DNA of 64,000 nt from an uncultured Eubacteriales bacterium (GTDB lineage Bacteria > Bacillota > Clostridia > Christensenellales > Aristaeellaceae). Shown here one piece after another: positions 57,276 through 64,000 of this stretch. The position numbers and the translations under genes are program-made. Every line of letters begins with the position of its first letter. The first letter of the stretch is position 1. The notes below the pieces were generated by a model that was given only the letters and a program-made list of their open reading frames with translations, had not been told where the DNA came from and made no database searches. The stretch is taken from assembly GCA_900318145.1 (NCBI GenBank), contig ONJM01000001.1:310001-374000 (forward strand), written 5' to 3'.

Positions 57276-57351
57276 GGGAGCATAGCTCAGCTGGGAGAGC
57301 ATTTGCCTTACAAGCAAAGGGTCACAGGTTCGAGCCCTGTTGTTCCCACCA
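57276..57351 (+). tRNA. tRNA-Val (TAC)
   Basis: A 76-base tRNA with acceptor GGGAGCA/TGTTCCC, D-arm AGCTCAGCTGGGAGAGC and T-loop GGTTCGAGCCC. The anticodon loop CTTACAA gives TAC (valine). CCA is encoded. Confidence 0.96.
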
Positions 57352-57358
57352 ATTATCC

Positions 57359-57435
57359 GGCCCGGTAGCTCAGTTGGTTAGAGCGCCAGCCTGTCACGCT
57401 GGAGGTCGAGGGTTCGAGCCCCTTCCGGGTCGCCA
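57359..57435 (+). tRNA. tRNA-Asp (GTC)
   Basis: A 77-base tRNA. Acceptor GGCCCGG pairs with CCGGGTC, and the anticodon loop CTGTCAC gives GTC (aspartate). CCA is encoded. Confidence 0.96.
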
Positions 57436-57441
57436 TCATAT

Positions 57442-57517
57442 GCCTTGGTAGCTCAGTCGGTAGAGCATGTGACTGAAAATCACAGTGTCGGTGGTTCGAT
57501 TCCGCCCCAAGGCACCA
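57442..57517 (+). tRNA. tRNA-Phe (GAA)
   Basis: A 76-base tRNA. Acceptor GCCTTGG pairs with CCAAGGC, and the anticodon loop CTGAAAA gives GAA (phenylalanine). CCA is encoded. Confidence 0.96.
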
Positions 57518-57522
57518 TTTAT

Positions 57523-57598
57523 GCGGTAGTAGCTCAGTTGGTAGAGTGCCACCTTGCCAAGGTGGATGTCGCGGGTCCGAGTCCCGTCTACCGCTCCA
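57523..57598 (+). tRNA. tRNA-Gly (GCC)
   Basis: A 76-base tRNA. Acceptor GCGGTAG pairs with CTACCGC, and the anticodon loop TTGCCAA gives GCC (glycine). CCA is encoded. The T-loop reads GGTCCGAGTCC, with C in place of the usual T of TTCG. Confidence 0.95.
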
Positions 57599-57606
57599 TT
57601 TTTTGT

Positions 57607-57678
57607 GGTGCCATAGCCAAGTGGTAAGGCGAAGGTCTGCAAAACCTTTATTCTCCAGTTCGAATCTGGATGGCACCT
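57607..57678 (+). tRNA. tRNA-Cys (GCA)
   Basis: A 72-base tRNA. Acceptor GGTGCCA pairs with TGGCACC, and the anticodon loop CTGCAAA gives GCA (cysteine). It is the only one of the five without an encoded CCA. Confidence 0.95.
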
Positions 57679-57681
57679 CGT

Positions 57682-57712
57682 AAGCCCTGCGGAAAAGCAG
57701 GGCTTTTCTTTT
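57682..57712 (+). terminator. Terminator of tRNA cluster
   Basis: AAGCCCTGC and GCAGGGCTT form a perfect 9-base stem over a GGAAAA loop, followed by TTCTTTT. Confidence 0.92.
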
Positions 57713-57789
57713 GCCGGAAATCCGAATGGCCGGTCGGGAACTGAAAAAGCCGGTTCAATTATCTTCAGCTCAAAAACGGAATATAATAC

Positions 57790-57817
57790 CACCGGTCATG
57801 TTTATAACCGGTGGTGC
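57790..57817 (-). terminator. Inverted repeat after secreted protein gene
   Basis: ACCACCGGT and ACCGGTGGT form a perfect 9-base stem with a 10-base loop, 18 bases past the stop codon of the leftward gene; the following sequence (ATTATATT) is AT-rich rather than a pure T-run. Confidence 0.6.
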
Positions 57818-57834
57818 AGAGTGGGTTTCTGCTT

Positions 57835-58578
57835 TTATCCTTCGCTTCCGTCATCGTTCAGCAGAACTACACTTGGGAAGGATTCGTTTTCCGCTGCTGT
57901 GTCGATAAAAAGCAGTACGAAAACGGGAGCTGAATCCGGGACCGCGGACGATGCCTCACACAGTACGCAGAGTTTAGTGTCTTTCTCAGCCAGAATCATC
58001 TGCGGTTCGCAGCCTGCGCCCAGAATACCATCCAGTGCTTTTTCACAGGTTTTCCTGGCTTCCTCAGACAGTTTCTTTCCCTTTTCAACGCCGGAGACCC
58101 TGGTGAAGCCCATCAGGAAAATGTCGTTCTCATTATCTTCCATATAGGCTTCGTTTCTCAGGAGCAGGGTACCGTCTTCGTCAAGTTTAAAAACTGTTTG
58201 GCTTTCGCGGTCGTAAATCGGGGTTACAACCGGTTCGCTGCTGCTTTCCGTGTAGTTCTCCCTGACGCACACGACCCGGTCAGCTTTCAGGGTATGGATA
58301 TACGGGTCATAGTTGCAGTAGAAAGTCATTACGATGCTTTCGTCCGCTCCGTTGGACTGGATGAGGACAGCCTTGAATTCATCTTCTCCGTCCGGATCAG
58401 GTTCGATATCCAGGGTGATACGGTTCCCGTTTTTTTCCATCCAGCCGGTATTCGTCAGGCTATCACGCAGCCAGGATTCCTGCTGTACCGTCAAATCACC
58501 GGTATGCTCAGCAAATGCGGCGCATCCCAGCGCAAAGGCAAGTACCAGGGCTATCATCATTGCTGTCAGCTTCTTCAT
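57835..58578 (-). CDS. Secreted protein of unknown function
   Basis: A 247-residue protein I do not recognise. It has a Sec signal peptide (MKKLTAMMIALVLAFALGCAAFAE) with likely cleavage after AFA; the cysteine is not in a canonical lipobox. The mature part is acidic and mostly beta, with LTVQQESWLRDSLTNTGWMEKNGNRITLDI near the start and TVFKLDEDGTLLLRNEAYMED in the middle. A C-terminal stretch has CEPQMILAEKDTKLCVLCEASS and then VFVLLFIDTAAE. The ATG at 58578 follows AGGAGG by 8 bases. It stands alone between the tRNA cluster and the zinc-ribbon gene. Export is well supported; function is not. Confidence 0.75.
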   Translation of the reverse strand: MKKLTAMMIALVLAFALGCAAFAEHTGDLTVQQESWLRDSLTNTGWMEKNGNRITLDIEPDPDGEDEFKAVLIQSNGADESIVMTFYCNYDPYIHTLKADRVVCVRENYTESSSEPVVTPIYDRESQTVFKLDEDGTLLLRNEAYMEDNENDIFLMGFTRVSGVEKGKKLSEEARKTCEKALDGILGAGCEPQMILAEKDTKLCVLCEASSAVPDSAPVFVLLFIDTAAENESFPSVVLLNDDGSEG

Positions 58579-58633
58579 TACCAATTCCTCCTATATTTAA
58601 ATGATGTTCAGATGCAGGCAGTTATTTCATGCC

Positions 58634-58815
58634 TCAGTAATTGATACGCAGATATACACCGGATAGCAGTTTTCCTGTCAGCTCCACCTGTATCCCGTTT
58701 AACAACGCAAGTTTATGGTTGCTTCGGCACATGGGGAAACTTATCCGTGCCGATTTTCGCAAGGGGCAGACGGAACGGGAAATGCATCTTCCGGAAGAAA
58801 AACGGATTCTTACGC
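58634..58815 (-). pseudogene. Possible frameshifted LytTR DNA-binding domain remnant
   Basis: On the minus strand one frame reads FRLPLAKIGTDKFPHVPKQP and a second, slightly downstream, reads NHKLALLNGIQVELTGKLL then SGVYLRINY. Joined, they resemble the end of a LytTR domain (a short helix, F-R-S-K, then N..I and G....L). A stop separates the frames, so the gene would be dead. The similarity is judged by eye from short stretches. The rest of the 535-base gap from 58579 holds only the promoter and leader of the next gene. Confidence 0.28.
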
Positions 58816-58948
58816 ACAGTACAATGGCGGCAAACAGGTGCGGGCGCACGCTGAAACATCAGAGTTCATCGCGTTTTAAAAGCCGACTCTGAAAAGGCGG
58901 ACACATTCGGAAAACAATATTTGGTTTCCTTTTTCTGTAAAAAAGTTC

Positions 58949-58977
58949 TGTACAAAATAAAAACAACATGATATACT
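58949..58977 (+). promoter_or_regulatory. Promoter for zinc-ribbon protein
   Basis: TGTACA (58949-58954) and TATACT (58972-58977), the latter with an extended TGA, are 17 bases apart. A leader of about 136 bases follows, containing CCATGGTTG and CATAACCATTG-type inverted repeats. Confidence 0.6.
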
Positions 58978-59113
58978 TTAAAACAAACCCAACCCCTGGT
59001 CGTTACGGCGGTTCATTTCCTCCATGGTTGTTTCTCATAACCATTGTCTGGAACGGGGCACAGTTCATAACCAATGGCGCGGGTAAACAACATTTATTTA
59101 GGAGGATTCATCC

Positions 59114-59404
59114 ATGTACGAGGACAAGACCCTGACCTGCCGTGAATGCGGCAACGAATTCGTTTTCTCTGCCAGCGAACAGGAATTTTTTGCTCAGAAG
59201 GGCTTCCAGAATGAGCCCAGCCGCTGCCCTGCCTGCCGCGCTGCCCGCCGTGCCCAGAACGGCAACGGAGGAGCTCCCCGCCAGATGTTCACTGTGATCT
59301 GTGATGGCTGCGGATGCGAAACCCAGGTTCCCTTCCAGCCCCGCGGAGATCGTCCCGTGTACTGCCGTGAGTGCTTCGAAGCACAGCGCCAGGCCCGGTT
59401 CTGA
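59114..59404 (+). CDS. Small zinc-ribbon protein with two CxxC pairs per half
   Basis: A 96-residue protein with two zinc ribbons. The first is LTCRECGNEF...RCPACRAARR, the second VICDGCGCETQVPF...VYCRECFEAQR, giving four CxxC pairs. The linker is Gly/Asn/Arg-rich. The first half matches the probable zinc-ribbon domain family found in many Clostridia; the whole resembles CxxC-x-CxxC proteins with likely nucleic-acid or protein binding. AGGAGG precedes the ATG. Codon use is highly biased (GAC, CTG, CGT, TGC), like that of pckA, suggesting abundant expression. No function is established. Confidence 0.8.
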   Translation: MYEDKTLTCRECGNEFVFSASEQEFFAQKGFQNEPSRCPACRAARRAQNGNGGAPRQMFTVICDGCGCETQVPFQPRGDRPVYCRECFEAQRQARF

Positions 59405-59412
59405 GAATGAGA

Positions 59413-59445
59413 AAAACAGGCTGCCGTTCAGGCAGCCTGTTTACT
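59413..59445. terminator. Bidirectional terminator between zinc-ribbon gene and pgm
   Basis: AACAGGCTGCC and GGCAGCCTGTT form a perfect 11-base stem; the minus strand reads TTTTT after it, the plus strand a weaker TTTACTT. Confidence 0.85.
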
Positions 59446-59456
59446 TATGTCTGATT

Positions 59457-61121
59457 TTATTCACACAGCCTTCGGACTTCCCGTTCAAGCAGATCAAGAG
59501 TCCGCTCCGCTGCAGCCTGGGTTGTGCCTCGTGCGAAAAGATAGGCCTTCAGCTTTGGCTCCGTGCCGGAAGGGCGGACGATGAATTTTCGGTCTTCCGG
59601 CAGGCTGAAGGAGAGAACGTCGCTCTTCGGGAGGCCTGTATCGTCCAGCAGATAATCCGTACGGGCGGAAACGGGAAGAAACTGCGTATTGATATCAGCC
59701 AACGGAGCCCGGAGATGTTCCATAATCTGCGCCATGCGCCGGGCGCCTTCGCTGCCTTCATACTGGAAGGTGAGGAGACGCTGGGCATAGAAGCCGAATT
59801 CAGCGCGGAGTTCATCAAGACGGGAAAGAAGCGTTTTTCCTTCCGCTTTCAGGTTTGCAGCCATTTCACACAGCAGGAGGGCGGCATTGACGGCATCCTT
59901 GTCCCGGACATCCGTGCCGGAAAGATAGCCGTAGCTTTCCTCAAAGCCGAAGAGGAAGCGATCCGCTTCGCCGGCCTGCTCCAGGAGGCCGATCTGTTCC
60001 CCGATGAATTTAAAACCCGTGAGAACGTTCCGCAACTCTACACCGTATTTTGCGCAGACAGCGGACGCCATTTCCGTGGTTACGATTGTTTTGACCGCGA
60101 CGCGCGGCAGTGCGCCGGAAACAGCGTTTCGGCAGAGATAGTCCAGCATCAGGATTCCCATATCGTTGCCGCTGATCAGGACAACCTGATCACCTGTGCG
60201 GACACCGGCGCCCATACGGTCGCAGTCCGGATCCGTGGCAAAGCAGAAATCGGCACCGGTTTCAACCGTTTTCGCGATGGCAAGGGACATGGCTTCCCGG
60301 ATTTCCGGATTCGGGTACGGGCAGGTGGGGAAGTTTCCATCCGGCAGTTCCTGTTCTTCGACGATATCCACACGGATATTGCCCATGCGTCGCAGAATTT
60401 CACGCACAGGAACGTTGCCGGTGCCATTCAGTGGTGAATAGACCAGATGCAGCGGTTCGGAGGAAGGGCGGACACGCAGCTTCCATATGGCTTTGTAATA
60501 TGCCTCGATTGTGTCGTCTCCGATGAGAGAGATCATTCCTTCTGCGAGATATGCAGAATAGTCCGGGAGAGTTTCGGTTAAGTCATCTTCGTCGTCAATG
60601 AAATGCTGAATGCGCCCGGCGGCTTCCAGTGTGATCTGGCAGCCGTCCGGTCCGTAGACTTTATATCCGTTGAATTTGGCCGGGTTGTGGGAGGCAGTGA
60701 TCATCACGCCTGCGGATGTATGAAGGTGCCGTACGGCGAATGAAAGCATGGGTGTGGGCTGCAGCTGCGGATAGAGATATACCCGGACGCCTGATGAAGC
60801 GAAGACAGCAGCAGCAAGTTCAGCGAAATCTTTGCTGTGAATGCGGCTGTCATAGCTGACAGCGCAGGAGGGAGACGTGAATGATTCCTTCAGGTAAGCC
60901 GCGAGACCGCGGGTGGCTTTGGCAACAGTGAAAGCGTTCATGCGGTTGGTGCCTGCGCCAAGGATGCCCCGCAGACCGCCTGTGCCGAAGGCAAGGTCCC
61001 GGTAAAAGCTGTCGAAACGGGCCTCGTCATCCATCTGCTGAAGATTGGTCAGCAGTTCTTTGTCCATAGCAGGGCAGGCGAGCCAGGCATTGTATTTTTC
61101 CATTATATCCATTATATCCAT
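59457..61121 (-). CDS. Phosphoglucomutase/phosphomannomutase
   Basis: A 554-residue alpha-D-phosphohexomutase that interconverts glucose 1- and 6-phosphate (or the mannose forms). The phosphoserine is S144 in VMITASHNPAKFNG, the metal loop is FATDPDCDRMGAG, the sugar loop FGFEESYGYLSGT and the phosphate-binding loop RPSGTEPKLKAYL. The N-terminus carries a tandem repeat, MDIMDIMEK, encoded by two copies of ATGGATATA. GGAGAA lies 6 bases before the ATG. A terminator hairpin sits directly upstream of this ribosome binding site. Confidence 0.95.
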   Translation of the reverse strand: MDIMDIMEKYNAWLACPAMDKELLTNLQQMDDEARFDSFYRDLAFGTGGLRGILGAGTNRMNAFTVAKATRGLAAYLKESFTSPSCAVSYDSRIHSKDFAELAAAVFASSGVRVYLYPQLQPTPMLSFAVRHLHTSAGVMITASHNPAKFNGYKVYGPDGCQITLEAAGRIQHFIDDEDDLTETLPDYSAYLAEGMISLIGDDTIEAYYKAIWKLRVRPSSEPLHLVYSPLNGTGNVPVREILRRMGNIRVDIVEEQELPDGNFPTCPYPNPEIREAMSLAIAKTVETGADFCFATDPDCDRMGAGVRTGDQVVLISGNDMGILMLDYLCRNAVSGALPRVAVKTIVTTEMASAVCAKYGVELRNVLTGFKFIGEQIGLLEQAGEADRFLFGFEESYGYLSGTDVRDKDAVNAALLLCEMAANLKAEGKTLLSRLDELRAEFGFYAQRLLTFQYEGSEGARRMAQIMEHLRAPLADINTQFLPVSARTDYLLDDTGLPKSDVLSFSLPEDRKFIVRPSGTEPKLKAYLFARGTTQAAAERTLDLLEREVRRLCE

Positions 61122-61131
61122 TGCGCATTCT

Positions 61132-61164
61132 CCTTAAAAACAGCGTACCGGATCCGGTACGCTG
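61132..61164 (-). terminator. Palindromic terminator directly before the pgm ribosome binding site
   Basis: CAGCGTACCGGA and its exact reverse complement lie side by side (61164-61141) and are followed on the minus strand by TTTTT and then AAGGAG of the pgm gene. It terminates the upstream unknown gene and may limit readthrough into pgm. Confidence 0.8.
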
Positions 61165-61177
61165 CTGTTGACTGTTT

Positions 61178-61711
61178 TCAGATAACACCCTGCCGGCCGG
61201 AAGTGTAAAGCTGATTCTTTCGGAAAGGATGTATTACATTATTGTCCCATGTAAAACCATCCAGCGTAAGGCGGATTCCGTTTTCCGCAAGCAGGTTTGC
61301 CACATCTTCAAAGAGAACATACAGATGCCTGGCGAAAAAACCCATTTCGGAACCGGCGGGTTCACAGATCAGTTCGTTCATTCCCCAGATCCTGATCGGA
61401 TCGTATCCGTCAAAGGCGAAGGAAGAAGCATACGGTGAAACGTTGGATGCGCGGAGATCCACCGGGGAGGAACCGAGCCAGCTGCCGGCGTTGCGCAGCA
61501 GGCTGAAGAAACATTGCATCACGCGGCCGGGAAGACTGAAACACAGCTCATCTATAAAAAGACCGGCAGCATCATATGTGCTGAAAGAAAGGATGCGGTT
61601 TTCATACAGAATGATGCAGAATCCGCCGTCCGCGGCGCGGTGATCATGCACGAGGGGACGGAACTGATACTGGAATACAGGCTTACAGCTGTACCCTGCA
61701 ATCATATTCAT
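61178..61711 (-). CDS. Unknown protein, 177 residues
   Basis: I do not recognise this family. The protein is soluble, with no signal peptide or membrane segment. It opens GYSCKPVFQYQFRPLVHDH, then GGFCIILYENRILSFSTYDAAG, and has a central LRNAGSWLGSSPVDLRASNVSPYASSF and a C-terminal NGIRLTLDGFTWDNNVI. The ATG at 61711 directly abuts AAGGTGGG, so the ATG at 61705 (MIAGYS) may be the real start. It has its own promoter and terminator and is thus a single-gene unit. Confidence 0.7.
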   Translation of the reverse strand: MNMIAGYSCKPVFQYQFRPLVHDHRAADGGFCIILYENRILSFSTYDAAGLFIDELCFSLPGRVMQCFFSLLRNAGSWLGSSPVDLRASNVSPYASSFAFDGYDPIRIWGMNELICEPAGSEMGFFARHLYVLFEDVANLLAENGIRLTLDGFTWDNNVIHPFRKNQLYTSGRQGVI

Positions 61712-61742
61712 CCCACCTTCATGATTTCTTCATTTCCTGTCT

Positions 61743-61771
61743 ATATTAACTAAATATGCACCGGTGGTCAA
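61743..61771 (-). promoter_or_regulatory. Promoter for unknown gene at 61178
   Basis: On the minus strand TTGACC (61771-61766) and TAATAT (61748-61743) are 17 bases apart, about 35 bases before the start codon. Confidence 0.65.
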
Positions 61772-61821
61772 CTGACGAACACTACATCTTGGGGTCAATT
61801 TTTTTAATTTTTTGTAACAAT

Positions 61822-61845
61822 TAAAAAAGCCGGGTGAGCCCGGCT
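61822..61845 (-). terminator. Terminator after phosphonopyruvate decarboxylase gene
   Basis: On the minus strand AGCCGGG-CTCA-CCCGGCT is followed by TTTTTAA. It ends the CapA-like/ppd transcript. Confidence 0.92.
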
Positions 61846-61880
61846 GTGCAATGCATGTGCAGGATGATATATGTTTTTTG

Positions 61881-63014
61881 TCAGGCTTCCTGAAGAAAGC
61901 TCATGAACGCATCGCGATTCTGCTGCGGGGTGGTGGTGGGGCGGCCGAGATCAGGGCGGGCGCCGCAGGCGCATCGGACTTCCAGCAGAACGGGGCCTTC
62001 ATTTTCCGGAAAACCGTGAATCGCGGCAGCGAGTGAATTTTCACTGTCTGCGCTGAGGACACTTGCATATCCCGCGGCGCGGGCAAAAGCGCAGATATCC
62101 AGTCTGCCGGAACATACCGGCATACCGCCAACGGTTTCGTGAGCTCCGTTATTGATGACGACATGGATATAATTTTTCGGGCTCCGGCAACCGATCAGCG
62201 GCAAGGCACCGAGGTGCATCATCATGGCTCCGTCTCCATCCAGACACCAGACCCGCCGGTCCGGTTTTTCTTCAGCAACGCGAAGGGCAATCATGGATGC
62301 ATGGCCCATGGAACCGACAGTAAGAAAATCACGGGAATGGTCTTCATTTCTTGCTTCACGGAGCTCGAAAATCTCCCTTGAAAGCTTGCCGGTTGTGGAG
62401 ATAAAGATATCGGAAGCACGGGACTCACGCAGAATGATCTCCGCTGCCTTTTCCCGGGTAAGGGAAACTGCGCTGCCGTAGGTCGGATGTGTGTCTGAAG
62501 TCAGCGCGCCTTTCCGGATGACCAGCGCCGCCATTCTGCCGGATTTCAGTTCGGTGAGGAGCGATGTGAATACACTCCGGAAAGCGGCTTCGTCCGTATC
62601 AGGGGAAATAATTTCATAGCGTATACCGAGAAGGTCCAGCTGAGCGAGGGTAACTGCGCCCTGGGTAACGTGCTGCGGCTCATCCTTCGTACCAGGCTCG
62701 CCCCGCCAGCCGACAACCAGAAGGCACGGAAGGCAGTAGACCTTGGGATCCATGAGAGAGGCTGCGGGATTGACGGCGTTGCCGAGGCCGCTGTTCTGCA
62801 TATAACAGAGGGCGGGTTTTCCGCTGGCCAGAAAATGTCCGGCGCAGAGGCCGATGGCACCGCCTTCGTTATGTGCGACAATATGATTTTTCGAATCCAC
62901 TCCGTAGCGGGAGTAAAGCTCGTCACAGAGTCCTTTGAGAAAAGAATCCGGAACACCGGTGAAAAAATCAATACCGGCATCAAGGCAGGCGTCCAGTAAT
63001 ACAGAGGCTTGCAT
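61881..63014 (-). CDS. aepY: Phosphonopyruvate decarboxylase
   Basis: A 377-residue thiamine-diphosphate enzyme that decarboxylates phosphonopyruvate to phosphonoacetaldehyde, the step that makes phosphonate synthesis irreversible. The PYR half has GVPDSFLKGLC and HNEGGAIGLCAGHFLASGKPALCYMQNSGLGN, with GWRGEPGTKDEPQHVTQG diagnostic of the family. The PP half has GSMGHAS, the cofactor motif LDGDGAMMMHLGAL and NNGAHETVGG. The frame opens at 63035 but AAAGGAG places the start at 63014. It is the last gene of an operon with the CapA-like gene 33 bases upstream. A sulfopyruvate decarboxylase role is a less likely alternative. Confidence 0.92.
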   Translation of the reverse strand: MQASVLLDACLDAGIDFFTGVPDSFLKGLCDELYSRYGVDSKNHIVAHNEGGAIGLCAGHFLASGKPALCYMQNSGLGNAVNPAASLMDPKVYCLPCLLVVGWRGEPGTKDEPQHVTQGAVTLAQLDLLGIRYEIISPDTDEAAFRSVFTSLLTELKSGRMAALVIRKGALTSDTHPTYGSAVSLTREKAAEIILRESRASDIFISTTGKLSREIFELREARNEDHSRDFLTVGSMGHASMIALRVAEEKPDRRVWCLDGDGAMMMHLGALPLIGCRSPKNYIHVVINNGAHETVGGMPVCSGRLDICAFARAAGYASVLSADSENSLAAAIHGFPENEGPVLLEVRCACGARPDLGRPTTTPQQNRDAFMSFLQEA

Positions 63015-63047
63015 ATACGTACTCCTTTCCGGCATGTCACAACAGTT

Positions 63048-64000
63048 TTACTGCCAGTCAAAAGGGAACTGCCTGACAACGTAATCAAGGCCTTTGGTAT
63101 TGCTTTTATCCGTCAGGGTGTTGATCACGCTGTCGGAAGAATAACCATCGCCAAGCGGTTTGGGGATGAAATCGTTGGAATCTTTGTTGGAGGAAATTCG
63201 GATCGGGATGATACGGAAATCCTTATAGGAAACCTCACCGTTCTTTACCCGGAAGCGGATCTGGAAGATGATGGACGATTTGTCACGGGGATTGCTGTGG
63301 CCGGCAAAACAGAAGTTGCCGAGGGAGTACAGGATATAAACACCTTTGTAATACTCAATTGGCTGTATCCGGTGCGGATGGTGGCCGATGACAAGATCCG
63401 CACCTGCGTCCACAGCAGCCCGTCCGAGACGAATCTGGTTGGACGTGGGGATATAAACAGCTTCTGTGCCCCAATGAAAGGAAACAAAAACAAGGGGATA
63501 CTGCTGTTTTGCCTTGGCAATCGTTGCGCAGACCGCTTCATCGAAGCTGTCGTACTGCAGGAATTCATCGGTGTATTCGCTGGCATACTTTCTTTTAAAT
63601 CTGTCGCCCCACCTGTCGATACAGTGAAAGGAAAGCATGCAGACATCAATGATCCCCTTGTAATTGAAGATTCCTTCCTCCAGCGGAGTGGAATAGATGA
63701 CTCCGGCTTCAGTCAGCGCGTTTTTTGTATCTGTCAGACCTTCTTCGCCATGATCACGGACATGGTTATTGTCCAGAGAAACCGCTTCGATACCGTTATC
63801 CGGAAGAACGGTTGCGTAGACAGGATCGATATTGAAAAGGAATTCGTTTTCACGTTTGCTTTTCGGGACGTTTTTTGTATTCGTGAAAGTACCCTCGAAA
63901 TTTATGATGGACAGGTCATCATTCATAAAGATATCTTTCGTTTCCTGGAATATGAAATTGATGTCCCCGTCGTGGGCATCCAGCGCGGGGGTGAAAATAT
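63048..64000 (-). CDS. CapA-family metallophosphatase-like protein (5' end outside window)
   Basis: At least 316 residues of a CapA/PGA-synthesis-family protein, open to the right edge. LSIINFEGTFTN, LDNNHVRDHGEEGL, VSFHWGTEAVYIPT and DLVIGHHPHRIQPIEYYKG carry the asparagine/histidine metal-binding positions of the family, and ILYSLGNFCFAG is also conserved. The internal ATG at 63926 is not the start, because the frame and the domain continue upstream (FTPALDAHDGDINFIFQ). Relatives take part in poly-gamma-glutamate or capsule synthesis. Its pairing with a phosphonate gene suggests a decorated surface polymer, by inference. Confidence 0.85.
   Translation of the reverse strand, partial: IFTPALDAHDGDINFIFQETKDIFMNDDLSIINFEGTFTNTKNVPKSKRENEFLFNIDPVYATVLPDNGIEAVSLDNNHVRDHGEEGLTDTKNALTEAGVIYSTPLEEGIFNYKGIIDVCMLSFHCIDRWGDRFKRKYASEYTDEFLQYDSFDEAVCATIAKAKQQYPLVFVSFHWGTEAVYIPTSNQIRLGRAAVDAGADLVIGHHPHRIQPIEYYKGVYILYSLGNFCFAGHSNPRDKSSIIFQIRFRVKNGEVSYKDFRIIPIRISSNKDSNDFIPKPLGDGYSSDSVINTLTDKSNTKGLDYVVRQFPFDWQ

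Overview
The window looks like a chromosomal segment of an anaerobic, fermentative, moderately GC-rich member of the Clostridia. The basis is a T-box leader on thrS, a CIRCE element on an hrcA-grpE-dnaK-dnaJ operon, the priA-def-fmt-rsmB-rlmN-prpC-prkC-rsgA-rpe housekeeping run typical of Firmicutes, DUF1292 and RuvX neighbours, a sodium-pumping oxaloacetate decarboxylase, and several intracellular plant-glycan hydrolases. A rumen or gut Clostridia lineage is likely but is inference.

Layout. (1) 1-14.3 kb is a carbohydrate-use locus. A leftward run holds an ABC permease (cut by the window edge), a small PNPOx-like protein, a CE1-like esterase, a divergent GH95 protein, a GH4 glycosidase, a MATE transporter and a GH3 enzyme. 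It faces a rightward GH95 fucosidase and a type-B carboxylesterase. Two identical 10-bp palindromes (GAAACGTTTC) and a related half-site sit at the promoters and suggest one LacI-type regulator. None of the enzymes shows a signal peptide, so oligosaccharides are probably imported and then cut in the cytoplasm. (2) 14.5-23.4 kb: a YcaQ-type glycosylase, T-box thrS, pckA, and a four-gene oxaloacetate decarboxylase set in which biotin sits on a separate carrier. (3) 23.4-33.3 kb: heat-shock operon, VanZ-like protein, trmL, a small membrane protein, a cysteine desulfurase and a convergent GH36 alpha-galactosidase. (4) 33.4-48.9 kb: a long rightward housekeeping block from priA to rsmG. It includes mnmE, an iron-dependent alcohol dehydrogenase resembling phosphonoacetaldehyde reductases, radC and a YdcF-like protein. 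(5) 48.9-51.5 kb: a Y-family polymerase and a scar made of a truncated HATPase gene abutting the 3' end of a tyrosine integrase, next to tRNA-Leu. (6) 51.4-57.2 kb, leftward: DUF1292, ruvX, pnp, rpsO, pyrR and a uracil permease, several with structured leaders. (7) 57.2-64 kb: five tRNAs (Val, Asp, Phe, Gly, Cys), a secreted unknown protein, a possible LytTR remnant, a strongly promoted zinc-ribbon protein, phosphoglucomutase, an unknown protein, phosphonopyruvate decarboxylase and a CapA-like gene cut by the right edge.

How the genes fit together. Imported fucosylated or galactosylated oligosaccharides would be trimmed by GH95, GH4, GH36, GH3 and the esterases and then fermented. PckA plus the sodium-pumping decarboxylase handle oxaloacetate and can build a sodium gradient. 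The phosphonopyruvate decarboxylase and the reductase-like alcohol dehydrogenase hint at a dispersed phosphonate pathway. I found no CRISPR array, no intact mobile element and no clearly new multi-gene system. The best leads are the integration scar, the phosphonate pair, the LacI-type operator set and the leaders of pnp and the uracil permease.
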